Shown here in pieces: positions 1-6,726 of a DNA stretch of 10,386 bases; position 1 is the first letter of the stretch; the number at the start of each line of letters is the position of its first letter. Source of the DNA: Clostridia bacterium (GTDB taxonomy: Bacteria; Bacillota; Clostridia; UMGS1810). Where the stretch lies: the NCBI GenBank assembly GCA_017629325.1, contig JAGBXL010000038.1:1-10386 (forward strand), read 5' to 3'. Made by a program: the position numbers and the translations under genes. The notes below the pieces were generated by a model, which was not told the DNA's origin, did no database searches, and was given only the letters and a program-made list of their open reading frames with translations.

Positions 1-1
1 T

Positions 2-361
2 GAGCACTGCGATTGCCACGAGCATCATCACCATGACGAACACTGCGACTGCCATGAACATCATCACGATCACCATCATCACCATGCCGACGATGTGTTT
101 GCAAGCTGGGGAACAGAAACAACCAAGAAATATACAAAAGAGCATATTAAAAATGCTCTTTTGGAGCTTTCTGATTTTGAAAAATATGTACCAGTTCTTC
201 GTGCAAAGGGCATAGTTGAATGTGAGTGTGGAAAATGGATACACTTTGACTATGTGCCCGGTGAGCCTGATGTTAGAGAAGGAAGTGCTGCTGTAATTGG
301 CAGAATTTGTGTTATTGGTTCAAAAATAAACGAAGAAGAAATAAGTAAACTTTTTAGTTGA
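2..361 (+). CDS. CobW/G3E-family GTPase, C-terminal part (5' end outside window)
   Basis: This open frame is already running at the left edge and ends at TGA 359-361. Only the C-terminal 119 residues are present; the GTPase domain lies upstream of the window. The visible part starts with a His/Cys-rich stretch (bases 5-85) and continues into a CobW C-terminal domain of about 88 residues. That domain carries the typical sequence LRAKGIVECECGKWIHFDYV and a late strand, AVIGRICVIGSKI, resembling the end of CobW_C domains. The family (COG0523) contains GTP-dependent metal chaperones and insertases, and His-rich linkers in this position bind zinc, cobalt or nickel in known members. The metal here is not known. 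A GTG at 95 could be read as a start but lies inside the continuous frame and would remove the linker, so it is rejected. The next gene begins 20 bases downstream, suggesting co-transcription. Family assignment is firm; the substrate is inference. Confidence 0.88.
   Translation, partial: EHCDCHEHHHHDEHCDCHEHHHDHHHHHADDVFASWGTETTKKYTKEHIKNALLELSDFEKYVPVLRAKGIVECECGKWIHFDYVPGEPDVREGSAAVIGRICVIGSKINEEEISKLFS
5..85 (+). repeat. Coding His/Cys-rich duplicated metal-binding linker
   Basis: The 27 codons here encode 16 His and 4 Cys. The stretch is a duplication: one unit of 12 codons (5-40) starts HCDCHEHHHH, and a second (41 onward) starts HCDCHEHHHD and runs on into further His codons. The two copies differ mostly at third positions (gat/gac, cac/cat, gag/gaa), so the protein pattern is kept while the DNA has drifted. 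It lies just before the CobW C-terminal domain, the usual place for metal-binding linkers in COG0523 GTPases. The paired CxC motifs among histidines suggest soft-metal binding such as zinc, but this is inference. Confidence 0.85.
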
Positions 362-381
362 GAAGAGAGTGAAATAAATTG

Positions 382-1332
382 ATGAGCGAAATCCCTATTT
401 ATCTTTTTTGCGGCTTTTTGGAGGCAGGCAAATCCAAATGTATTCAGGAAACCCTTTCCGACGAACGCTTTAATCAAGGAGAAAACACGCTTCTGTTAAT
501 GTGTGAAGATGGTGAGGAGCAGTATGATAAAAAAGCCTTTCCAAACGGCGGAGAAAATGTTTTTATCGAAGAAATTACCGAAGATAAATTAAATTCAAAA
601 TATCTTTCTTCTTTAGAAAAGAAATATAAGGCAGAAAGAATTATAATAGAATATAATGGCATGTGGACAATGGAAAAGCTCTATATGAGCCTTCCTAAAA
701 ACTGGATTATATATCAGCAGCTTTTCTTTGCCGATAGCTCCACCTTTGAGGTTTATAATAGCAATATGCGAAGCCTTGTGGTAGATAAGCTCAATTCATC
801 GGAGCTTATTGTTTTAAACCGTGCTGATAAGGGCCCTGATAAAGATATGATCCACAAAATAATAAGGGGAGTATCCCGCCGTATAAATATTGCCTACGAA
901 TATGCCGACGGCAATCTGGAATACGATAACGAGGAAGACCCGCTTCCCTTTGATATTGATGCTCCGGTTATTGAAATTGCCGACCGCGACTATGCACTCT
1001 GGTTCAGGGATTTTGCCGAAGATGTTAAAAAATATGAGGGCAAAACAGTTAAGTTTAAGGGAATATGCGGTATAAATAAAAAAATGAAAAGCGGCACAGC
1101 TATCTGTGGCCGTCATGTTATGACCTGCTGTATAGACGATATTGAATTTAAAGGGCTTGTGTGTGTTGGTATGCCTGCCCCGTTAAATTTAAAAAATAAA
1201 GACTGGGCAATAATCACAGCAAAAATTGTTATGGAATTCCATGAGCTTTATAACAAGGTGGGCCCTGTTCTGCATATAATAGATGCAGAAAAATCGCAGG
1301 TTCCTGAGCAGGAAATTGCAACATTCTTTTAA
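382..1332 (+). CDS. CobW-like P-loop GTPase fused to a YcgQ/TIGR03943-like C-terminal domain
   Basis: This protein of 316 residues has two parts. The N-terminal half is a CobW-like G domain. Its Walker A motif GFLEAGKS is at residues 11-18 (usual CobW form GFLGSGKT), an EYNG motif at 90-93 corresponds to the family's ExxG switch region, and NRAD at 146-149 matches the NKxD guanine-specificity motif. The CxCC metal motif of standard COG0523 proteins is absent. The C-terminal half (about 195-316) contains GRHVMTCCIDD around 243-253 and a VKFKG...GLVCVG pattern. It resembles the C-terminal domain of TIGR03943/YcgQ proteins, which pair with YcgR-type permeases. A role as a GTPase partner of a membrane transporter is plausible but inferred. 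ATG 382 is chosen as start. A TTG at 379 would add one residue and is nearer the purine-rich AGAAGAGAG at 361-369, so it cannot be excluded. The gene sits between another CobW gene and mntP. Confidence 0.8.
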   Translation: MSEIPIYLFCGFLEAGKSKCIQETLSDERFNQGENTLLLMCEDGEEQYDKKAFPNGGENVFIEEITEDKLNSKYLSSLEKKYKAERIIIEYNGMWTMEKLYMSLPKNWIIYQQLFFADSSTFEVYNSNMRSLVVDKLNSSELIVLNRADKGPDKDMIHKIIRGVSRRINIAYEYADGNLEYDNEEDPLPFDIDAPVIEIADRDYALWFRDFAEDVKKYEGKTVKFKGICGINKKMKSGTAICGRHVMTCCIDDIEFKGLVCVGMPAPLNLKNKDWAIITAKIVMEFHELYNKVGPVLHIIDAEKSQVPEQEIATFF

Positions 1333-1350
1333 TGGAGGAGAATTTATTTA

Positions 1351-1932
1351 ATGACATTTTTAGACATATTTTTAATAGGCATTGGGCTTTCAATGGACGC
1401 CTTTGCAGTGGCAATTTGCAAAGGGCTTTGCATGAAAAAAATAAACTATTCACAGTCTTTAATAATAGCCCTTTTCTTTGGTGGGTTTCAGGCACTTATG
1501 CCTCTTATAGGCTTTTATTTAGGCACATTTTTTGAAAGCTACATAACAGCAATTGATCACTGGATAGCATTCTTTTTGCTTTTATACATAGGCGGTAAAA
1601 TGCTTTGGGACGCAATAAAAGATGACGATGAGGAAATTGTGTGCCCGGTAGATAACCGTCTAAATTATAAAGAACTTTTTATAATGGCTGTTGCAACAAG
1701 TATAGATGCACTGGCTGTTGGAATAACCTTTTCTTTTTATAAAGACACAAACATATTTGCAAATATATCCGTTATCGGAATAACAACCTTTATAATTGCT
1801 TTTGGCGGTGTTGTTATAGGAAATAAATTTGGCACACGCTTTAAGAAAAAGGCTGGAATTTCGGGCGGTGTGATACTCATTTTAATTGGTCTTAAAATTC
1901 TTTTAGAAGGTCTTGGTGTGCTTTTTGTATGA
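1351..1932 (+). CDS. mntP: Manganese efflux pump MntP
   Basis: A 193-residue, very hydrophobic protein of the MntP (YebN, DUF204) family, which exports Mn(II) across the cytoplasmic membrane and protects against manganese overload. Length matches the family (about 190 residues, six predicted helices). The two internally related halves each carry the signature acidic motif: GLSMDAFAVAI near the start with Asp16, and ATSIDALAVGI with Asp119. These correspond to the transmembrane aspartates needed for transport in the E. coli protein. A short charged loop, KDDDEEIVCPVDNR, lies between the halves. A good ribosome site, GGAGGAG, is at 1334-1340. It follows the CobW-like gene by 18 bases and overlaps the next gene by four (ATGA), so it is part of an operon. 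Many mntP genes are controlled by a manganese riboswitch (yybP-ykoY), but there is no room for one directly upstream here. Confidence 0.96.
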   Translation: MTFLDIFLIGIGLSMDAFAVAICKGLCMKKINYSQSLIIALFFGGFQALMPLIGFYLGTFFESYITAIDHWIAFFLLLYIGGKMLWDAIKDDDEEIVCPVDNRLNYKELFIMAVATSIDALAVGITFSFYKDTNIFANISVIGITTFIIAFGGVVIGNKFGTRFKKKAGISGGVILILIGLKILLEGLGVLFV

Positions 1933-2816
1933 GCAGTAAATGTAATCTTTGCCCAAGAAACTGTGGTATAGACAGAAGAATTCAAAAAGGCTACTGCAAA
2001 GCTCCGCATGCTATAACCGCCGCAAGAAGCTCTCTTCACTTTTGGGAGGAGCCTTGTATATCGGGAGTGGAGGGCTCGGGCACCGTGTTTTTTTCGGGGT
2101 GCTCTATGGGCTGTGTTTACTGCCAGAATTTTGATATTGCACACCAAAATTTTGGCAAAGAAATAAGCATTGAAAGACTTTGTGATATTTTTTTAGAACT
2201 TCAAAATAAGAAGGCAAACAACATAAACCTTGTAACTCCCACTCACTATGCCGATAAAATAATAGAAGCAGTTAAGTTGGCAAAACAAAAGGGTTTAAAA
2301 ATACCTGTTGTATATAACACAAGTGGATATGAAAAAGAAGAAACCATAGAATCCTTAAAGGATACTGTTGATATATTTATGCCGGATTTTAAATACTGGC
2401 TTTCGGAGACCGCAAAAAAATATTCAAATGCTCCCGATTATCCCGAAATAGCGAAAAAGGCCATAGACAAAATGGTTACATTAAACCCACACTTGGTATT
2501 TGATAAAAGGGCCATGCTCCAAAAGGGAGTAATAATAAGAATACTTCTTTTGCCCGGTTTTGTTTACGAGGCAAAAAGAATAACAGAATATGTGTATTCA
2601 AAATATGGCGATAGCGTGATTATAAGCCTTATGAGCCAATACACACCAAATAAAAATACAGATAAATTCCCCGAAATAAATCGGAAGGTAAGAAAAAAAG
2701 AATACGAAAATCTTGTGGATTATGTAATTAATCTGGGTGCGAAAAATGTGTATATTCAAGAGGGCTCATCTGCTGATGAGAGCTTTATTCCGCCCTTTAA
2801 TCTTGAAGGAATATAA
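1929..2816 (+). CDS. Radical SAM protein of the PflX type (COG1313), substrate unknown
   Basis: A 295-residue radical S-adenosylmethionine protein. The cluster-binding motif CSMGCVYC is at residues 58-65 (Cys58, Cys62, Cys65), giving the [4Fe-4S] cluster that cleaves SAM. Upstream lies a second cysteine set, CNLCPRNC at 5-12 plus Cys23, characteristic of COG1313 (PflX-like) proteins and possibly holding another metal or cluster. The C-terminal LMSQYTP motif also fits that family. These proteins resemble pyruvate formate-lyase activases, but their targets are not established, so I give no gene symbol. No glycyl-radical enzyme gene is visible in the window. The ATG overlaps the mntP stop as ATGA, implying translational coupling. 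mnmG follows after 15 bases. Confidence 0.88.
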   Translation: MSSKCNLCPRNCGIDRRIQKGYCKAPHAITAARSSLHFWEEPCISGVEGSGTVFFSGCSMGCVYCQNFDIAHQNFGKEISIERLCDIFLELQNKKANNINLVTPTHYADKIIEAVKLAKQKGLKIPVVYNTSGYEKEETIESLKDTVDIFMPDFKYWLSETAKKYSNAPDYPEIAKKAIDKMVTLNPHLVFDKRAMLQKGVIIRILLLPGFVYEAKRITEYVYSKYGDSVIISLMSQYTPNKNTDKFPEINRKVRKKEYENLVDYVINLGAKNVYIQEGSSADESFIPPFNLEGI

Positions 2817-2831
2817 CAAAGGAGAAAACCT

Positions 2832-4706
2832 ATGCAGGAATATTTTGCAGGAGAATATGATGTTGCAGTTATAGGCGGCGGACATGCCGGCTGTGAGGCG
2901 GCACTTGCATCGGCAAGGCTCGGTGCAAAAACCATTATGTTTGTTATAAATATGGACACAGTTGCCAACATGGCTTGTAACCCCTGTATAGGCGGCACGG
3001 CAAAAGGGCATCTTGTTCGTGAGATAGACGCTCTGGGCGGTGAAATGGGCAAAAATGCCGATAAAACCTTTATTCAGTCCCGAATGCTCAATAAGGGCAA
3101 AGGCCCTGCGGTTTATTCACTTCGTGTTCAGTCGGACAGAAGAAAATATTCCGACGAAATGAAGCATACCCTTGAAAACTGCGAAGGACTGGATATAAAA
3201 CAGGGTGAAATAATAGAAATAGGCTTTGATGAAGAAAATGCGGTTAAGTCGGTTTTAACTAGCCTCGGTGCAAGATATAATGTTAAAGCCGCCATAATTG
3301 CCACAGGAACATATTTAAAGGGCAAGGTAATAGTTGGAGATGTAAGCTTTGAAAGCGGCCCCGACGGTGTTTTCCCTGCAAACCGTCTTTCAAAATGCCT
3401 TATAGATAATGGTATTCCTCTTATGCGTTTTAAAACAGGAACACCCGCAAGAATAAATAAAAACAGCATAGATTTTTCAAAGATGCAGCCACAGGCAGGC
3501 GATGAGACAATAGTTCCATTTTCTTTTGAAAACGACTATATAGGCGAAAATCAGGTTTTATGCCACCTCACATATACCAACGAAGAAACTCACAGAATAA
3601 TAAAGGACAACCTTCACCGTTCACCCTTATATAGTGGCAAAATTGAAGGCGTTGGTCCAAGATATTGCCCCTCTATTGAAGATAAGGTTGTACGCTTCAG
3701 TGATAAACCCCGCCACCAGATATTTATTGAGCCAATGGGGCTTAATACCGAAGAAATGTATATTCAGGGCTTTTCTTCATCTCTTCCCGAAGATGTGCAG
3801 ATGCAGATGATTCATTCTATTGAGGGCTTGGAAAATGCAAAAATGATGCGAACAGCTTATGCCATTGAATACGATTGCTGTGATGCAACAATGTTAAACG
3901 GTGGTTTAGAATTTAAAAATTATTCGGGGCTCTATGGTGCAGGGCAGTTTAACGGAAGCTCAGGCTATGAAGAAGCCGCAGCACAGGGGCTTATTGCAGG
4001 AATAAATGCAGTAAGAAAAATTCAGGGTAAATCCCTTTTCACTCTCGATAGAAGCGAAAGCTATATCGGAACTTTAATAGACGATTTAACAGTTAAGGGA
4101 ACAAAAGAGCCATACAGAATGATGACCTCCCGAAGTGAATATCGCCTACTTCTGCGTCAGGACAATGCCGATTTGCGTTTAACACCAAAGGGCAGAGAAA
4201 TAGGGCTTATAAGCGAAGAAAGATACAACAAATTCCTTGAAAAAAAGGAAATGATAAAAAAGGAAATTGAAAGATGCGAAAAAAAGGTTATTGCACCAAG
4301 CAAAAAAACCGATGCATTTTTTGAAAAATATAATTCAACCCCTATAACAACAGGTGTTAAACTTGGCGACCTTTTAAGACGCCCTGAACTAAACTATGAA
4401 ATTTTAGCCGAGCTAGATGTCGACAGACCAAATTTACCCAAGCAGGTTAAAGAGCAGGTTTATGTGCAGATAAAATATGACGGATATATTAAAAAACAAA
4501 TTCAGCAGGTTGAGCAATATAAAAAGCTTGAAGCAAGGCTAATCCCTGTTGATATCGACTATGAAAAGATAGATGGCCTCAGAATAGAAGCCAGACAGAA
4601 GCTTTCAAAAATAAGACCAAAATCAATAGGTCAGGCAAGCAGAATAACGGGTGTTTCTCCTGCAGATATGAATGTGCTTTTAATATATCTGCAAATGAAT
4701 AAATGA
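2832..4706 (+). CDS. mnmG: tRNA uridine-5-carboxymethylaminomethyl(34) synthesis enzyme MnmG (GidA)
   Basis: A 624-residue, full-length FAD-dependent protein that with MnmE builds the cmnm5 group on wobble uridine 34 of certain tRNAs, using methylene-tetrahydrofolate and glycine or ammonium. The dinucleotide-binding motif GGGHAG is at residues 15-20. Both family signatures are present: GPRYCPSIEDKVVRF in the middle of the protein and GAGQFNGSSGYEEAAAQG followed by AGINA further on. The C-terminal MnmE/tRNA-interacting helical region ends with the typical ITGVSPADMNVLLIYL. GGAG at 2821-2824 is the ribosome site. Neither mnmE nor rsmG is next to it, though these are frequent neighbours in Bacillota. 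A partial rsmG appears on the opposite strand at the right edge of the window. Confidence 0.98.
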   Translation: MQEYFAGEYDVAVIGGGHAGCEAALASARLGAKTIMFVINMDTVANMACNPCIGGTAKGHLVREIDALGGEMGKNADKTFIQSRMLNKGKGPAVYSLRVQSDRRKYSDEMKHTLENCEGLDIKQGEIIEIGFDEENAVKSVLTSLGARYNVKAAIIATGTYLKGKVIVGDVSFESGPDGVFPANRLSKCLIDNGIPLMRFKTGTPARINKNSIDFSKMQPQAGDETIVPFSFENDYIGENQVLCHLTYTNEETHRIIKDNLHRSPLYSGKIEGVGPRYCPSIEDKVVRFSDKPRHQIFIEPMGLNTEEMYIQGFSSSLPEDVQMQMIHSIEGLENAKMMRTAYAIEYDCCDATMLNGGLEFKNYSGLYGAGQFNGSSGYEEAAAQGLIAGINAVRKIQGKSLFTLDRSESYIGTLIDDLTVKGTKEPYRMMTSRSEYRLLLRQDNADLRLTPKGREIGLISEERYNKFLEKKEMIKKEIERCEKKVIAPSKKTDAFFEKYNSTPITTGVKLGDLLRRPELNYEILAELDVDRPNLPKQVKEQVYVQIKYDGYIKKQIQQVEQYKKLEARLIPVDIDYEKIDGLRIEARQKLSKIRPKSIGQASRITGVSPADMNVLLIYLQMNK

Positions 4707-4732
4707 TTAAAAATAATTAAGGTAGTGAACAA

Positions 4733-5935
4733 ATGAAAAAGAAAATCGGCAGTTTTTCTTTAATGAAAAGAATGAACATTGCCCTTATTTTAAATCTTAT
4801 AAGAGAAAAGGGTGTTGTATCAAGAATAGACATTGCAAAAGAAACAGGGCTTACAGCCGCAACTGTTACTAACCTTACGGCAGAATTAATTGATAATAAC
4901 CTTGTTGAAGAATTTTCAACAGGTTTGTCAACCGGAGGCAGAAAGCCTATTTTATTAAAAATAAATTCGGCTGAATTCTGCATAGCTTCGGCATCTGTTA
5001 CCACAGATTAAGTGGAATTTGCGGTATCTGATTTTTGTGCAAAAATTATTTTATATAAGCATAAAAGTATTGAGAAAAGCGCCTCGCCTATGGAGTGTAT
5101 AGATTTTATTTTAAAATCTTTTGATGAATTCAAGAAAAGTAATTCCACTCGGGTAATAGGTATGGGTGTGGGTATTCATGGTGTTGTTGATTCCGAAGCG
5201 GGTGTATCTGTGTATGCCCCAAATTTAAACTGGCATAATGTAAATATAAAAGAACTCATAGAAGAAAAGATAAGTATTCCCGTTATGGTAGCTAATGATG
5301 TTAGGCTCATGGCTATGGCTGAAATGTGGTTTGGAAATTCCAAAAATGCCGATGACTTTGCATTTTTATATGTTGGAAAGGGTGTTGGCGGAGCTATTGT
5401 AATAGATAAAAAGCTATTCCGCGGTGCAAATGATGCCGCAGGTGAAATAGGCCATTCGGTTATCGACCCCGAAGGTCCTTTATGTGAATGTGGTAAAAAA
5501 GGCTGTCTTCAGGCATTTACCAGCGAAGATGCAATGCTTAAAAATATGAAAGCAAATCTTTCAAAAACAAAGCATTTAAACGAAAATTCCACCTGCCATG
5601 ATATAATAGACGCTTACCTTAACTATTCTGACGAAGCTGCGGTTTTAACTGTTGAAAAAGAAATAAAATATCTTTCAATAGGTATTTCCAATATAATAAA
5701 TATATTTAACCCATCTCTTATAGTTCTTTCTTCTGATATAAAGGATTTTGATATTGCTGTTATGAATAGAATCTCAGGAGAAATCAAAAAATCCTTTGGG
5801 GGAGTGTTTATGCAAAACACAAACCTTTGCTATTCATCACTTGGCACCCGTGCACTACTGAATGGGGCAACCGCGTTGGTACTTAGCCGAGTTTATGAAA
5901 ATCCGGGTATGCTCTGGGATAATAAAGAAGAATAA
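4733..5935 (+). pseudogene. ROK-family transcriptional regulator (NagC/XylR type) split by an in-frame TAA
   Basis: One frame of 401 codons (including the final stop) encodes a full-length ROK regulator, but codon 93 (5009-5011) is TAA. Before it lies the winged helix-turn-helix, including DIAKETGLTAATVTNLTAEL. After it lies the sugar-kinase-like domain: GVGIHGVVD and APNLNWHN, the catalytic-type Asp in VANDVR (Asp189 in joint numbering), and the zinc site with His241 and CECGKKGC at 251-258. The usual Glu after the last Cys is Gln260, and the ATP-phosphate motif expected near the break is not recognisable, as in many non-kinase ROK repressors. The frame is otherwise open, so the stop is recent, a sequencing error, or tolerated. 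A GTG follows the TAA directly (5012) and could allow re-initiation of a 307-residue second piece, though no ribosome site precedes it. ROK repressors usually sense sugars; no sugar gene is nearby. Confidence 0.8.
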
Positions 5936-5953
5936 TCAGGGAAGAATTTTGTG

Positions 5954-5991
5954 TATATCACACATAGATATTTCTCCATTGGTGTGATATA
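5954..5991. promoter_or_regulatory. Perfect 10-bp inverted repeat, candidate operator
   Basis: TATATCACAC at 5954-5963 is the exact reverse complement of GTGTGATATA at 5982-5991, with 18 bases between. The arms sit just upstream of the -35 and over the -10 of the predicted promoter for tcdA-nifS-nifU. No T-tract follows, so a terminator is unlikely. A repressor site or an RNA/DNA hairpin controlling the promoter is the preferred reading. The binding protein is unknown; the adjacent ROK regulator is a candidate by position only. Confidence 0.5.
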
Positions 5992-5993
5992 AT
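5965..5993 (+). promoter_or_regulatory. Predicted sigma-A promoter with extended -10, upstream of tcdA
   Basis: The hexamer TATAAT at 5988-5993 is a perfect -10 box, preceded by TGA (5985-5987) as in extended -10 promoters. TAGATA at 5965-5970 matches the -35 consensus at four of six positions with an ideal 17-bp spacer. The expected start of transcription near base 6000 would leave a leader of only about six bases before the ATG at 6006. That sits awkwardly with the possible ribosome site GGTGAT at 5997-6002. Either the message is nearly leaderless or transcription starts elsewhere. Confidence 0.45.
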
Positions 5994-6005
5994 TACGGTG
6001 ATAAT

Positions 6006-6725
6006 ATGAAAGAAGAATTTTCAAGAACAGAGTTGATGTTTGGCTCTGATGCACTAAAAAAACTTAATAACAGCACAGTTTGTGTGTTTGGTCTTGGCGG
6101 AGTGGGTGGTCATCTGGCAGAGGCTCTTGCAAGGATGGGAGTAGGAACTCTTTATCTTGCAGATAATGATGTTGTGTCTTTATCTGATTTAAACAGGCAG
6201 ATTATTGCAACGCATCAAAGCCTTGGCAAACTTAAAACCGAGGCTGCAAAGGAAAGAATACTATCTGTTAATCCAAATTGCAGGGTTATAACATCAGAAT
6301 GTTTTTTTCTTCCTGAAACTGAGTTTTACGATTTTAAAAAATTCAGCTATGTTGCCGATGCAATAGACACTGTTTCGGGCAAAATAGAAATCTGCAAAAG
6401 GGCAAAGGAAGCTGGCGTTCGGGTTATTTCAGCAATGGGTGCCGGCAATAAAATTGACCCTACCGCATTTAAGGTGGCAGATATTTCAAAAACAAAGGTT
6501 TGTCCCCTTGCCAGAGTTATGAGGCAGGAACTTAAAAAAAGAAACATTGAAAATGTTAAATGTGTGTATTCCGAGGAGCCGCCCTTTGAACTTAAAAAGA
6601 AGCTTCAAAAAGGTGAAAGCGGCAAAATAACCCCCGGCTCAAATTCGTTTGTACCGTCTGTTATGGGGCTTATCATGGCAGGCGAAATAATAAAAGACTT
6701 AATTGATATAACAAGAGGTGTATAA
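6006..6725 (+). CDS. tcdA: tRNA threonylcarbamoyladenosine dehydratase TcdA (CsdL/YgdL)
   Basis: A 239-residue ThiF/E1-like adenylating enzyme. TcdA uses ATP to cyclise the t6A base at position 37 of ANN-decoding tRNAs into ct6A. The nucleotide-binding motif GLGGVG is at residues 29-34, and DNDVVSLSDLNRQ at 53-65 supplies the conserved Asp and Arg of the ATP site. AIDTVSGKIEI and a later segment with CPLARVMRQELKKRNI and VYSEEPP are typical of TcdA rather than of ThiF or MoeB. GGTGAT at 5997-6002 can serve as ribosome site. The stop is one base from the nifS start. In E. coli, tcdA lies beside the csdA-csdE cysteine desulfurase pair, so the adjacency to nifS here fits a recurring association. 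Confidence 0.93.
   Translation: MKEEFSRTELMFGSDALKKLNNSTVCVFGLGGVGGHLAEALARMGVGTLYLADNDVVSLSDLNRQIIATHQSLGKLKTEAAKERILSVNPNCRVITSECFFLPETEFYDFKKFSYVADAIDTVSGKIEICKRAKEAGVRVISAMGAGNKIDPTAFKVADISKTKVCPLARVMRQELKKRNIENVKCVYSEEPPFELKKKLQKGESGKITPGSNSFVPSVMGLIMAGEIIKDLIDITRGV
6713..6720 (+). promoter_or_regulatory. Ribosome binding site that sets the nifS start at 6727
   Basis: AAGAGGTG lies inside the last codons of tcdA, six bases before ATG 6727. An upstream in-frame GTG at 6718 is part of this site itself, so it cannot be the start. Starting at 6727 gives the N-terminus MQIYADNAATT, as expected for NifS proteins. Confidence 0.75.
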
Positions 6726-6726
6726 A

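Noticed and set aside
1..90. Short repeated CAT/CAC-rich units that could be mistaken for a CRISPR or simple-repeat array
   Set aside because: The units keep a reading frame encoding His/Cys and have no spacers. They are coding sequence of the CobW protein.
95..361. Separate small gene starting at GTG 95
   Set aside because: The frame is open back to the window edge, and the protein matches the end of a CobW_C domain, so it is the 3' part of a larger gene.
1332..1351. yybP-ykoY manganese riboswitch before mntP
   Set aside because: Only 18 bases separate mntP from the preceding gene, and they hold just a ribosome site. Any such element would have to be upstream of the operon, outside the window.
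1737..2147. 136-codon open frame on the - strand across mntP and the radical SAM gene
   Set aside because: It overlaps two well-supported genes and shows no domain. It is an antisense shadow.
4704..4732. Terminator between mnmG and the ROK gene
   Set aside because: The 26 bases are AT-rich, with no stem that I could find, and contain a ribosome site for the next gene.
5009..5011. Codon reassignment or selenocysteine/pyrrolysine insertion explaining the ROK stop
   Set aside because: The codon is TAA, not TGA or TAG, and TAA ends other genes here (nifU, rsmI, tcdA). Recoding is therefore unlikely.
5954..5991. Reading the inverted repeat as a terminator of the ROK gene
   Set aside because: The stem is AT-rich with an 18-base loop, and no T-tract follows on the + strand.
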